Source: Pedobacter sp. MR2016-24 | Lineage (GTDB): Bacteria > Bacteroidota > Bacteroidia > Sphingobacteriales > Sphingobacteriaceae | Direction: 5' to 3' | NCBI RefSeq assembly: GCF_026239655.1 | Contig: NZ_JAPIVO010000008.1 | Span: forward strand, 62,001-126,000 | Length of the DNA: 64,000 nt | Shown here: piece after piece, positions 9,168-18,113 of the stretch | Position numbering within the stretch: the stretch's first letter is position 1 | Layout of the letters: every line of letters starts with the position of its first letter | Notes under the pieces: generated by a model | Seen by the model: only the letters and a program-made list of their open reading frames with translations | Databases searched by the model: none | What the model was told of the DNA's origin: nothing | Position numbers and translations under genes: made by a program

Positions 9168-10121
9168 TTAGTATCTGCCCACTTCAAAATTACTCAATCC
9201 TCCGTCCAGGTTTATAAAAACTTTTTTCGTTGAGGTTTTATAGTTAGGCGTTTCGTAGTTACTGTTATCAATTTTCACAAATCCCGGAAAGTCTTTTGCA
9301 GATAAACCTGTTTTAGTTTTGATCCTGCAGCCAGAGTTCTCCGGAACTTTGATTTTAACATCCGCTACACCAGTTTTTACGATCACATCAGTGATCGGCA
9401 ACAGGTCGCCGATGGTAATATCCAGCGCCGCTGCGCCTCCATCAAATTTAAAGCTTCTTACTTTGTATTCAGTAAAGTCGAAATCAACCTCTCCCGCACC
9501 CATATTCATATTTAAAATCCATTCCGGTTTTTTGTTCAGTTTGATATCCACATCATTTCCACCCTCATTGAAGGACCATCGGCCTTTTTTATCTTTCATC
9601 TTGAAATTGATCGTGGTCACCGAATCTGAACTTTCCTTCTGCAGGATGAAATTTCCATTCCTTCTTTCCACATCGGCCACTACCAGACTATCTGTTTCCC
9701 CATCTAATTTAAAAGATGTACCACCGCCCGAGATATTAAACACGGTTTTTTTCAGGCTGTCTGCCGCTATAAAAGGCTCAGAAAAACTTACCCGCTGCAC
9801 ATCTCCCTCATCATTGTCATTCAGCTCAACATCCAGATCTTTAGAAAGGGTATCACCAATCCAGTGTTTGCTGGCAGGAGGCTGCTGACCTTTATAGAAA
9901 ACAAATCCCAGCATAATTACCAGTACGCCCAGGCAGATTATGTTTCCTACCTGCGACTTATTCTTGTTAAATAAGATATTCACCCCAGATATGATCAGGA
10001 CTACGGGCCAGAAACTCCATACGTTTCTCCAGTAAAATTCAATAATATTAAAATTCTCTAATAAGAGGACTATCCCTATAAACACAAGTACGATACCCCA
10101 TATTACTCTATTCAGTTTCAT
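9168..10121 (-). CDS. LiaF/toast-rack-like membrane protein
   Basis: 317 aa. The N-terminus has two or three short membrane segments (VIWGIVLVFIGIVLLL; WSFWPVVLIISGVNILF; a third near residue 65) of the LiaI/LiaF (DUF5668) type. The remainder is a beta-rich domain with repeated short strands (FNISGGGTSFKL, NMNMGAGEVDFDF, FKFDGGAAALDI, NLDGGLSNFEVG) typical of the LiaF C-terminal / toast-rack fold. In Firmicutes LiaF restrains the LiaSR envelope-stress system; here no LiaSR pair is adjacent. It follows the PspC gene, a common pairing for envelope-stress sensing. Confidence 0.82.
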   Translation of the reverse strand: MKLNRVIWGIVLVFIGIVLLLENFNIIEFYWRNVWSFWPVVLIISGVNILFNKNKSQVGNIICLGVLVIMLGFVFYKGQQPPASKHWIGDTLSKDLDVELNDNDEGDVQRVSFSEPFIAADSLKKTVFNISGGGTSFKLDGETDSLVVADVERRNGNFILQKESSDSVTTINFKMKDKKGRWSFNEGGNDVDIKLNKKPEWILNMNMGAGEVDFDFTEYKVRSFKFDGGAAALDITIGDLLPITDVIVKTGVADVKIKVPENSGCRIKTKTGLSAKDFPGFVKIDNSNYETPNYKTSTKKVFINLDGGLSNFEVGRY

Positions 10122-10165
10122 AACAATTCTTTTTAGTTTATCATTTGATTACAAATTCCCTGGCG

Positions 10166-10840
10166 CTATAACTGGTCTTCAGGCTCATCCTTTTTAAATT
10201 CAGGCGCTACGTCAGGAGCTTTTTGTTCAGCAGACGCCTTTTGTTCTGTTGCTGCTGCCGCCTTATCCTGCTGATTTTTCCAATCTTCCCAGCCAGTTTT
10301 TCTTTTAGATTTTAAAATAAAACTTAAGCCTATTGCTACAAATACCAGCGGCCATAATTTGCCCAGTCTGAACCAGTAAGGAATAATATCAAACTCATTC
10401 ATTAAAAAGTATAATCCTATCACGAGCAGGAAGAGTCCCCCTACTGTTTTACCTGTATCGTTATTTTTTGGCAAACCTTTAAGGTCTAATGGATTCTCCC
10501 AATCAAATGCAGTCCCCGGTTTTTCCTTCGCTGTGAACCCTTTTGGATCTTCAAAAGGTGGCGGAGAATTAAACCCTGCCGGATTATTAAAAGGTGGTGG
10601 ATTATGCTGCTTTTTAAAATAATCATTGAATTGTGAAAACCTTGCAGAAGGGTCTGTATTCACTGGTACCACAATCCACATCACCAGGTAAACCAATATT
10701 CCGGTACCTACCAGGAAAAAAGTGGAGAGTACAAATAATAATCTTATAATAGTTACGTCAACTTGCATATAAGATGCTAATCCCGATGAAACGCCGGCAA
10801 TTACTTTGTCGTGTTCGTTTCTTAATAATCTATTTTCCAT
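10166..10840 (-). CDS. PspC domain protein
   Basis: 224 aa. Residues 1-60 form a PspC domain (LRNEHDKVIAGVSSGLASYM, then a long membrane helix ending VMWIVVPV). A Pro/Asn/Phe-rich linker follows, then two membrane helices (VGGLFLLVIGLYFLM and LWPLVFVAIGLSFIL) of LiaI type and a charged Ala/Glu/Lys tail. PspC proteins sense membrane damage in the phage-shock response. No PspA is seen in this window. Confidence 0.87.
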   Translation of the reverse strand: MENRLLRNEHDKVIAGVSSGLASYMQVDVTIIRLLFVLSTFFLVGTGILVYLVMWIVVPVNTDPSARFSQFNDYFKKQHNPPPFNNPAGFNSPPPFEDPKGFTAKEKPGTAFDWENPLDLKGLPKNNDTGKTVGGLFLLVIGLYFLMNEFDIIPYWFRLGKLWPLVFVAIGLSFILKSKRKTGWEDWKNQQDKAAAATEQKASAEQKAPDVAPEFKKDEPEDQL

Positions 10841-10864
10841 AAAGCGTTCTCCTATAATTTGCTT

Positions 10865-11554
10865 TTAAAATGCAAGCGGTTTCAAAATTATCTCTTCAAC
10901 ATTCACGCCACTGCTTAAGTTCAGTACCGTATTTAAAACTTCAGCTATGTCTTCGGGCTGTACAAATCGTTCCGGCGGAATCTGTGTTCCTTTCCAGGAT
11001 TCTGTTAATGTGGCACCCGGTAAAATCGCCGTAACTTTAACACTGTATTTTGATAACTCTTGCCGCAATACATAATTAAGACTGAGCAATGCCGATTTAG
11101 TTACACCATAACTGCCGGCATTTTCATTAATCTCTCTGCTGGATACAGAACAGATGTTAAACAGGTGTCCGGAGCGCTGTTTGCGCATCAGTTTACCGAA
11201 ATATTTAGACAGATAATAAACTGCATCCAGGTTCAGCCTTTGCTGTAATTCAAACCGCTCATCCTCCTCGTCCAGTAATGCACCTGGTAAAAATATCCCC
11301 GCATTGTTCACCACCACATCAACCTTATCCATCACAGCATGCACGCCCTCACAAAACCTGTATACTTCTTCTTTAATACTGCAATCTGTTACAGAATAGA
11401 ATATCTGGCGACCAGTTGTGGCCAGTTCATCCTTTAATGCGATTAAATCCGATGCTGTTCTGGCACAAATGGCCAGATTATAACCCTCTTTGGCTAATTT
11501 TATCGCTATAGCTCTTCCTATCCCCTTTGTGGCGCCTGTAATAACTGCGTTCAT
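10865..11554 (-). CDS. short-chain dehydrogenase/reductase
   Basis: 229 aa classical SDR: nucleotide-binding TGATKGIG at residues 7-14, NNAG at 83-86, active-site Ser around 136-139, Tyr149 and Lys153 in YGVTK. Cofactor preference is probably NADP(H), judging from CARTASD at the end of beta-2. It reads like a ketoacyl-reductase-type enzyme of unknown substrate. First gene of the minus-strand run to ispG (gap of 24 bases to pspC). Confidence 0.88.
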   Translation of the reverse strand: MNAVITGATKGIGRAIAIKLAKEGYNLAICARTASDLIALKDELATTGRQIFYSVTDCSIKEEVYRFCEGVHAVMDKVDVVVNNAGIFLPGALLDEEDERFELQQRLNLDAVYYLSKYFGKLMRKQRSGHLFNICSVSSREINENAGSYGVTKSALLSLNYVLRQELSKYSVKVTAILPGATLTESWKGTQIPPERFVQPEDIAEVLNTVLNLSSGVNVEEIILKPLAF

Positions 11555-11697
11555 ATCTCTTTATATTACCAACTGCAAAAAACCGCATTATTCATTAAAT
11601 AGCAGAATAATTTTAAGAAATAAAGAAAGCGACAACAATTTTTGTTGTTTCTTTGTATTATATACAATAATTAATATATCAGCTAATTCCATACTGA

Positions 11698-12432
11698 ATG
11701 AATTTCACCAATTTTGGCAAGTATCTCCTGCTTTTAAAAGCAGTTTTCAGAAGGCCGGAAAAATTTAAAATATACATGAAGGCCATTTTTCAACAAATGG
11801 ATTTCATTGGCGTAGGCTCACTCGGTTTGATTGCCATCATTTCTACTTTCATCGGTGCAGTAATGACCTTGCAAATTGCTTTCCAGCTGGTAAGTGATTT
11901 CATTCCTAAAACTATTATTGGTTCTGTTACGCGCGACTCCAGTATTCTGGAGTTAAGTCCAACTATCACAGCCATCGTGCTTGCGGGTAAGATAGGCTCG
12001 GCAATCTCTTCTGAAATAGGTACCATGCGTGTAAGCGAGCAGATCGATGCACTGGAAATCATGGGTATCAATTCTCCGGGATACCTGATTTTGCCTAAGC
12101 TGATTGCAGGAATTACCATGGTACCAGTCCTGGTTATTTTCGCGATGGTATTGAGTATTACTGGTGGTTATTTAGGCGGAACACTTTCCGGTGCAGTAAC
12201 ACCTGCTGAATATATCCAGGGTATCACGACAGATTTCAATCCATATACAATTGTAGTGGCATTGGTTAAAGCATTTGTGTTTGGCTTTATTATCACTACC
12301 GTTCCTGCTTATGAAGGGTTTTATGTTAAAGGCGGTGCTTTGGAAGTTGCCCAGGCAAGTACAAGAGCTGTAGTTGTGGCCTGTATCAGTATCCTAGCAT
12401 GTGATTACATTGTAACCCAGTTATTATTATGA
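11698..12432 (+). CDS. MlaE-type ABC transporter permease
   Basis: 244 aa inner-membrane permease of the MlaE/YrbE family, which moves phospholipids between membranes in the Mla system. Characteristic features are several hydrophobic segments, the central SSEIGTMRVSEQIDALEIMG block (coupling helix region) and a C-terminal ending in hydrophobic residues. It overlaps the ATPase gene by 4 bases (ATGA), indicating translational coupling. No MCE-domain substrate-binding gene (MlaD) follows, so that partner must be elsewhere. Confidence 0.93.
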   Translation: MNFTNFGKYLLLLKAVFRRPEKFKIYMKAIFQQMDFIGVGSLGLIAIISTFIGAVMTLQIAFQLVSDFIPKTIIGSVTRDSSILELSPTITAIVLAGKIGSAISSEIGTMRVSEQIDALEIMGINSPGYLILPKLIAGITMVPVLVIFAMVLSITGGYLGGTLSGAVTPAEYIQGITTDFNPYTIVVALVKAFVFGFIITTVPAYEGFYVKGGALEVAQASTRAVVVACISILACDYIVTQLLL

Positions 12433-13181
12433 TCGAAATTAAAGACATTGAAAAATCATTTGGGTCTAACACAGTCCTTAAAGGTATCTCCGGTAAATTT
12501 GAAGCTGGCGTAACCAACCTGATCATCGGCGGTTCCGGTTCAGGTAAAACTACCTTACTGAAATGTATGATCGGTCTGCATACACCTGAAAAAGGCAGTG
12601 TGGAATACGACGGCAGGGAATTTACTCAGATGAGTTTTGAGGAGAAGATTGAGATCAGGAAAGAAATCGGTATGCTTTTTCAGGGCTCGGCCTTATTTGA
12701 CTCCATGACCGTAGAAGAGAATATCATGTTCCCCTTAAATATGTTTACTGAACAGTCTTTCAAAGAAAAACTGGAACGTGTAAACTTTTGCCTGGAACGT
12801 GTAAACCTGCCAGGTAAAAACAAATTATTCCCGGCAGAACTCTCCGGAGGAATGAAAAAAAGGGTAGGTATTGCCCGTGCAATTGCCATGAATCCAAAAT
12901 ATCTTTTTGTCGATGAACCTAACTCAGGTCTGGATCCTAAGACATCCATTGTAATTGATGAGCTGATCAAGGAATTGACGGAAGAATATAATACCACTAC
13001 TATTGTAGTGACGCATGATATGAACTCTGTAATGGGTATCGGCGACTACATCTTGTTTTTACATGAAGGTAAAAAATTCTGGGAAGGCTCAAATAAAGAA
13101 ATTGCCCATACAGATATAGAAGAACTTAATGATTTTGTTTTTGCCAGCCGCTTTATGAAGGCTGCCAAGAAAAACTTTTAA
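12429..13181 (+). CDS. MlaF-type ABC transporter ATP-binding protein
   Basis: 250 aa ATPase partner of the upstream permease. Walker A GGSGSGKT at residues 34-41, Q-loop in MLFQGSALFDSMTV, signature LSGGMKKRVGIARA, Walker B LFVDEPNSGLDP and the H-loop in VVTHDMNS. The variant signature (GGMKKR) and SALFDSMTV are typical of MlaF rather than of importers for amino acids. Confidence 0.94.
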   Translation: MIEIKDIEKSFGSNTVLKGISGKFEAGVTNLIIGGSGSGKTTLLKCMIGLHTPEKGSVEYDGREFTQMSFEEKIEIRKEIGMLFQGSALFDSMTVEENIMFPLNMFTEQSFKEKLERVNFCLERVNLPGKNKLFPAELSGGMKKRVGIARAIAMNPKYLFVDEPNSGLDPKTSIVIDELIKELTEEYNTTTIVVTHDMNSVMGIGDYILFLHEGKKFWEGSNKEIAHTDIEELNDFVFASRFMKAAKKNF

Positions 13182-13200
13182 TAACGCATACCCCTAATAT

Positions 13201-14088
13201 ATGATAAGCCTTTTAACGCCCACTCACTGGAAAGATTATGAGTTGATTGACTGTGGTGATTTTGAAAAACTGGAACGCTTTGGTAACCTGATCCTAACAA
13301 GACCTGAGCCACAAGCGGTATGGAAAAAAACATTATCTGAGCAGGAATGGAAAAAACAGACACACATCAGGTTCAAGGGCCGCTCTGCTACTTCAGGAGA
13401 ATGGATTAAATCTGCCCCGCAGATTCCTGACCGCTGGAATGTAGAATATAAAAATGATGAGGTGAAGATCAATCTGCGTCTCGGATTAACTTCTTTCAAA
13501 CACCTTGGGGTTTTCCCTGAGCAGGCAGTAAACTGGGATTACATCTCTTCATCTGTCAGAAAATTTAAAACCAAAACACCAAAAGTACTGAACCTTTTCG
13601 CTTATACCGGTGCAGCATCACTCATTGCTAAAGCTGCTGGTGCAGATACTACACACGTAGATTCCATCAAACAGGTCGTGAACTGGGCGAACGAAAACCA
13701 GGAACTTTCACAGTTAAAAGATGTGAGATGGGTAGTGGAAGATGCGCTGAAATTTGTTAAACGTGAGCTGAAACGCGGTAAAAAATACAATGGTATTATT
13801 TTAGATCCACCTGCATTCGGACATGGTCCGAATGGAGAAAAATGGAAACTGGAAGACCATATTCAGGAAATGATGATGGAAGTAGTGCAGTTGTTAGATG
13901 AAGAAGAACATTTCCTGATCCTGAACACTTACTCACTGGGTTTTTCTTCTGTGATTGTGGAGAACCTGATCAAAACCTCATTCCCGCAAGTAATGAACCT
14001 TGAAACAGGTGAATTGTACCTGCAGGCCACTTCAGGTGTAAAACTACCGCTGGGTGTCTTCGGAAAATTCAATAAATTTATCAAATAA
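13201..14088 (+). CDS. class I SAM-dependent methyltransferase (RlmI/RlmK-like)
   Basis: 295 aa. The SAM-binding motif I is NLFAYTGAASLIAKAAGA, followed by the acidic VDS motif and NENQ; the catalytic-type motif is IILDPPAFGHG. This layout matches the RlmI/RlmKL 23S rRNA cytosine/guanine methyltransferase group (PF10672), but without an N-terminal PUA domain, so the RNA target is uncertain. Starts 19 bases after the mlaF-like gene and probably shares its transcript. Confidence 0.85.
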   Translation: MISLLTPTHWKDYELIDCGDFEKLERFGNLILTRPEPQAVWKKTLSEQEWKKQTHIRFKGRSATSGEWIKSAPQIPDRWNVEYKNDEVKINLRLGLTSFKHLGVFPEQAVNWDYISSSVRKFKTKTPKVLNLFAYTGAASLIAKAAGADTTHVDSIKQVVNWANENQELSQLKDVRWVVEDALKFVKRELKRGKKYNGIILDPPAFGHGPNGEKWKLEDHIQEMMMEVVQLLDEEEHFLILNTYSLGFSSVIVENLIKTSFPQVMNLETGELYLQATSGVKLPLGVFGKFNKFIK

Positions 14089-14111
14089 ACATAGCTCAAA
14101 AGAATTCAGGA

Positions 14112-15254
14112 TTAGTCTTCTGCACCTTCCTGAATTCTTTTATAGGCAATGACCGGCAGTCCGCGTGTACCACCATCCGCTGAAGTGAAACTGTTAAATC
14201 TCAAAACATAAATATTATTTTTCGCGTCTTTTATCACATATAACCGATCCCGGTTTACTGTAGACGTTGTTCCTGTAGTGCTAATAGTCCTCCAGTTTGT
14301 ACCTATTACGTCCCGCTCCGCTGAATAAACAAGTCCTTCCAAATTACTTGCTGAAAATCCTGCATACGCCCTTTCCGCTTCAGCTGCGCTAGTATATTTT
14401 ATCTCTGAGGCTGTAACGCCACCAGCAAAGTTGATCAACACAAAATCCGGCACAGCTACAGCTACCGGAGTAGTCGCACTCGTTTTATAAGTAGAATAGG
14501 TCCACTGAATATCCCATAAAGCTTTTGCGGGTTCAACGGCTACCCTACCTCCGATAAATGAAATATACTGAAAATTGAATGCAGGATCTTTAAAAACTTC
14601 CAAAGTAGTCACAGCCAGTCCGATCCTGCCATATTTTACAATATAACCGTTTCCGGTGGTGTTTCTGGTGACCTGAACCTTTTCCCATATTGGCTGTATA
14701 GGTGTTCCATCAGCTTTAAGCAAGCCGGAAAGTCCACGGTTAACAATAAACACCTTATTATCCGCTGTCGTAGCTGATATCTGTTTAAAGACGGTACCTG
14801 CAAGATAATTTGTAAAAATCCCGTCAACCGGATCAATATTTGTAAAACTGTTGCCCAGTTCTAATGTTTTCCCCGCTAACAATGCAGAGGTGTCTGCTTC
14901 ACCAACTGTTGTGATATCAATTTTATCAAGTTGTGCAGCTGTTGCCCCTCTTGAATGGTTAAGTATTACAGTAAAATTTTCATTATTACAAGCAAAACCC
15001 AAATCCCAGCTACTGCGCAATACCTGAGTTTGTACATCCTTACTTAAGTCAACAAAAACACTCCTCATCGCGTTATCTCCAGGTTGTGATCCTGAAATCG
15101 TACTGTTGCGCACTTCTGTACCAGATAATCCCTGAAGTGCTACTGTATCGCCTAATGATGAGGAGATACGAACAAATTCAGTATTCTCTTTTTTGCAGGC
15201 ACTGAGAAATAACAGCATGCTTAAAAATATAACGACAAGGTTGGATTTGCTCAT
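14112..15254 (-). CDS. HmuY-family lipoprotein
   Basis: 380 aa. Signal peptide and lipobox LFLSAC with Cys20 predict an outer-membrane lipoprotein. The body resembles the HmuY family (PF14064), known from the Porphyromonas gingivalis heme-capturing lipoprotein: SSWDLGF early in the chain, a repeated beta-strand pattern and a C-terminal VLRFNSF strand. In contrast to hmuYR loci, no TonB-dependent heme receptor lies next to it, and the usual heme-ligating His pair cannot be assigned here. Heme binding is therefore an inference from the family. Divergent from the unknown lipoprotein at 15395. Confidence 0.8.
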   Translation of the reverse strand: MSKSNLVVIFLSMLLFLSACKKENTEFVRISSSLGDTVALQGLSGTEVRNSTISGSQPGDNAMRSVFVDLSKDVQTQVLRSSWDLGFACNNENFTVILNHSRGATAAQLDKIDITTVGEADTSALLAGKTLELGNSFTNIDPVDGIFTNYLAGTVFKQISATTADNKVFIVNRGLSGLLKADGTPIQPIWEKVQVTRNTTGNGYIVKYGRIGLAVTTLEVFKDPAFNFQYISFIGGRVAVEPAKALWDIQWTYSTYKTSATTPVAVAVPDFVLINFAGGVTASEIKYTSAAEAERAYAGFSASNLEGLVYSAERDVIGTNWRTISTTGTTSTVNRDRLYVIKDAKNNIYVLRFNSFTSADGGTRGLPVIAYKRIQEGAED

Positions 15255-15281
15255 AATTGTTTCTTTCTACAAAGAACGGTA

Positions 15282-15289
15282 AAAATATA
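15282..15289 (-). promoter_or_regulatory. possible -7 box of the HmuY-family gene
   Basis: The minus strand reads TATATTTT, seven of eight positions of TAnnTTTG, about 28 bases before the start codon. Confidence 0.25.
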
Positions 15290-15344
15290 TTTTAATTCAA
15301 TTCAAGAATCTTATACTTGTAGGAAGATTTGTCAGCCGAATGTG

Positions 15345-15352
15345 TAGTTTTG
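15345..15352 (+). promoter_or_regulatory. -7 box of the unknown lipoprotein gene
   Basis: TAGTTTTG matches TAnnTTTG, 42 bases before the ATG at 15395. A TTTG lies upstream at 15328 but its spacing of 13 is shorter than the usual 19-20. Confidence 0.4.
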
Positions 15353-15394
15353 CACAATTGAAAAAAATTTATATTTAATACCTTATAAACCCCT

Positions 15395-16444
15395 ATGAAA
15401 TTCACACAACTAGCAGGAACCTTCTTAATTGCGTTTACCTCCGTTGCCTTGTTCGCGAATTGCAGCTCAGATGCAAAGAAAAATGATGGAAAAACTAAAA
15501 CTACTGTAAATGCCTCTGGCGACTCTACCGGGGTTGCGCCTTTAGACACTACACGTGAACCTATCGATACCGCGAAATACAATGCTGCCCTGAAAAGACA
15601 AGCTAATGGTGATACTACCGGCAGATGGCCAGTAAAAAACCAGCCATTCCCGCTACCAGGCTCAATTCTTCCGTTTAAACGTATTGTAGTTTATTATGGA
15701 AACCTTCACTCTAAAAAAATGGGTGCATTGGGTGAATATCCGCCGAAAGAAATGTGGAGCAGATTAAATGCTGAGGTAAAAAGATGGGAAAAAGCAGATC
15801 CAGCTACTCCTGTACAGGTTGGTGTACACTATATTGCAGCTGTTGCAAGTGGCACACCTGGAAAAGATGGAAAGTATATCAATAGAATGGGCGACAAACA
15901 AATCGACTCTGTGATCTCTATTGCTAAAATGCACAACGGTATCGTATTTTTAGACTTGCAGGTTGCCTTAAGCAATATCAAAGACGAGTTGCCAAGAATT
16001 GAGAAATACCTGAAAATGCCAAACGTTCACTTAGGTATAGATCCTGAATTCTCTATGAAAAGCGGAGCAAGACCGGGTACGAAAATCGGAACTTATGATG
16101 CAGCAGATATCAATTACTGTTCTCAGTACCTGATTAACCTGATCAAAAAATACAACTTGCCTCCAAAAGTTTTCACTGTTCACCGTTTCACTAAAAAGAT
16201 GGTAACCAACTACCAGAACATCAAATTACATCCTGAAGTTCAGATTGTAATGCACATGGATGGATGGGGTGAGCCAGATCTTAAATTAGGCACTTACCGT
16301 TACTTTATCCAAAACGAGCCAGTACAGTTTACAGGTTTCAAATTGTTCTATAAGAATGACCTTAAAAAAGCACCGCACCGTTTAATGACTCCAGAAGAGT
16401 TGTTAAAACTGAAACCGGTACCTAGTTATATTCAATACCAATAA
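15395..16444 (+). CDS. lipoprotein of unknown function
   Basis: 349 aa. The N-terminus is a lipoprotein signal (LIAFTSVALFANC, Cys23), then a Thr/Asp/Lys-rich linker of about 60 residues. A compact domain follows from about residue 90 (IVVYYGNLHSKKMG) to the end. Alternating short strands and helices with acidic strand ends (IVFLDLQV; HLGIDPEFSM; VFTVHRF; IVMHMDGWG) suggest a TIM-barrel hydrolase-like fold. I do not recognise the family; a glycosidase-like enzyme is only a guess. A strong terminator follows. Confidence 0.85.
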   Translation: MKFTQLAGTFLIAFTSVALFANCSSDAKKNDGKTKTTVNASGDSTGVAPLDTTREPIDTAKYNAALKRQANGDTTGRWPVKNQPFPLPGSILPFKRIVVYYGNLHSKKMGALGEYPPKEMWSRLNAEVKRWEKADPATPVQVGVHYIAAVASGTPGKDGKYINRMGDKQIDSVISIAKMHNGIVFLDLQVALSNIKDELPRIEKYLKMPNVHLGIDPEFSMKSGARPGTKIGTYDAADINYCSQYLINLIKKYNLPPKVFTVHRFTKKMVTNYQNIKLHPEVQIVMHMDGWGEPDLKLGTYRYFIQNEPVQFTGFKLFYKNDLKKAPHRLMTPEELLKLKPVPSYIQYQ

Positions 16445-16463
16445 GATTTAAATTTAAAGATTC

Positions 16464-16500
16464 AAAAGGCTGTATTATTCGTAATACGGCCTTTTGTCTT
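16464..16500. terminator. bidirectional rho-independent terminator
   Basis: Stem AAAAGGCTGTATTA / TAATACGGCCTTTT with one G-U pair and a TTCG loop, T-rich on both flanks. It separates the convergent lipoprotein gene and L,D-transpeptidase gene. Confidence 0.85.
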
Positions 16501-16507
16501 ATTAAGA

Positions 16508-17263
16508 CTATTTGATGTAGTAAGCCCCCTTAAGTTCTGTAATGATTGCCGGTATTTTATACGCTTCGAAGCTTTTGTATGCTTGCTGCAGGTTTGTCCA
16601 CAGCACTTTATGTTGGGGATAAAAAGCAGTATAATGTTTCATATTTTGAGCAGACATTCGAAAAGGATAGATATTTACCGGGATCTTATTTTGTCCGCTA
16701 TTACGAGCCTCTACCGCAAGAATGTAAACTTCCTTAATCTTATCATCACTCAATGGAATACAGCCAACCGTTACGCAGTTCCCATGAATATAGATATCGC
16801 TACCGGGCCTGTTATGCTTACCCGTCCTGAATAAGTCGACACTATTTGGATAGTTGATACCAAGTGAAAGGTGAAAGCTGCTCATGGGATTAAATGCATG
16901 CAAATAATAGAATCCCTCAGGAGTTTGCCTGTCATTCTCTTTCACCTTTGGTCCCAGTGTACCCGAATGCAAACAGAAGTCGTAGGTTCTGAATAGCGTA
17001 TAAGTTTTAGATGATTTGTCTTTTAACCATAATTCTAATTTGCCTTCAGTCTTGTAAGCATTCAGAAGAAGATCTATATTCCCTTTATACCCTTTACTTT
17101 TCAGGTCATGATTTAAAGTTGTCCACTTTTCCTGATATGCCTTCTTTACCCTTTCAAATTTAAGCTGTTCCGCTTTAAAAGTTTGCTGGGCATTTGCGGT
17201 AAGGATCGGGGATAATAAGATTAACATCAAGCAGCTGAATTTCATGGATATAGATTTAAACAA
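16508..17263 (-). CDS. L,D-transpeptidase family protein (YkuD domain)
   Basis: 251 aa exported protein. After a signal peptide ending TANAQQ, the YkuD catalytic motif HGNCVTVGCIPLS contains His160 and the nucleophile Cys168. This group resembles YafK-type enzymes that form or cleave peptidoglycan cross-links or protein-peptidoglycan attachments in the periplasm. The first ATG overlaps a -7-like box, so the real start may be the Met at 17245 (MKFSCLMLILL), which gives a more normal signal peptide. Confidence 0.87.
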   Translation of the reverse strand: MFKSISMKFSCLMLILLSPILTANAQQTFKAEQLKFERVKKAYQEKWTTLNHDLKSKGYKGNIDLLLNAYKTEGKLELWLKDKSSKTYTLFRTYDFCLHSGTLGPKVKENDRQTPEGFYYLHAFNPMSSFHLSLGINYPNSVDLFRTGKHNRPGSDIYIHGNCVTVGCIPLSDDKIKEVYILAVEARNSGQNKIPVNIYPFRMSAQNMKHYTAFYPQHKVLWTNLQQAYKSFEAYKIPAIITELKGAYYIK

Positions 17264-17268
17264 AACTA
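17261..17268 (-). promoter_or_regulatory. possible -7 box of the L,D-transpeptidase gene
   Basis: The minus strand reads TAGTTTTG, a full TAnnTTTG match. It overlaps the first possible start codon at 17263, which favours the downstream start at 17245. Confidence 0.3.
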
Positions 17269-17389
17269 ATAAATTCCTGCACTCTACAGGGTAGTTATTA
17301 AAATAGGCAGAGCGCGTATTTGCTACTATCCCCAGGTTGTAACAACATTTTTATTCCTGGTATAACACTTAAATTGATATTTTAGCCGG

Positions 17390-17977
17390 ATGCAGGATTT
17401 TCCCTTATACTTTGAATTAGGCTGGCAGCATATATTAGACTGGAAAGGATATGACCATATTCTTTTTGTAATGGTCTTATGTGGCGTTTATACTATTGCC
17501 GAATGGCGAAAGGTCTTAATTCTTGTTACTGCTTTTACTATTGGCCACAGCATTACGCTTGCACTAAGCGTGTTAAAAGTGATCAATGTAAATACCGACC
17601 TGATCGAATTTCTTATCCCGATTACTATTTTCATTACAGCGTTATCCAATATTTTGTCTAAGAATGCAAAGAACAAAAGCATCACTTTCAAATATGCACT
17701 AGCATTGTTCTTCGGATTGATCCATGGGATGGGCTTTTCCAACTACCTGAACAGTTTACTCGGCAAGAGCGTAAATATCGTTGCGGAATTATTTGCGTTT
17801 AATGTAGGGCTTGAATTTGGCCAGATTATTATTGTGCTTATCACGCTCCTGATTTCTTTCATTCTGATTAACCTGATCAAAGTAAAAAAATGGGACTGGA
17901 ATTTCTTTCTCTCCTCTGCGATATTCGGTATTTCCTTTATCATGGCAGTGGAACGATTACCAGGGTTACTCCATTGA
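17390..17977 (+). CDS. HupE/UreJ-like membrane protein
   Basis: 195 aa integral membrane protein with about six hydrophobic segments. The N-terminal GWQHILDWKGYDHILFV with its His and Asp residues, the FTIGHSITLAL segment and FFGLIHGMGF are hallmarks of the HupE/UreJ_2 group, related to nickel/cobalt permeases. No hydrogenase or urease genes are nearby, and the stand-alone Bacteroidota versions have no proven substrate. Confidence 0.85.
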   Translation: MQDFPLYFELGWQHILDWKGYDHILFVMVLCGVYTIAEWRKVLILVTAFTIGHSITLALSVLKVINVNTDLIEFLIPITIFITALSNILSKNAKNKSITFKYALALFFGLIHGMGFSNYLNSLLGKSVNIVAELFAFNVGLEFGQIIIVLITLLISFILINLIKVKKWDWNFFLSSAIFGISFIMAVERLPGLLH

Positions 17978-18113
17978 TCTTTAAAACTTCTTGTCTTGGC
18001 CATATCTAATTTTTTATCTTAAACAAATGTAAATCATGTCTTTAAGAAAATAAAATATCAGGATGATCATGTGCATAATTGTCCCTTGGTATCCAAAATT
18101 GTCCGGATTAACG

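Noticed and set aside
16546-16834. Plus-strand frames inside the L,D-transpeptidase gene
   Set aside because: Antisense shadows of a gene with clear catalytic motifs.
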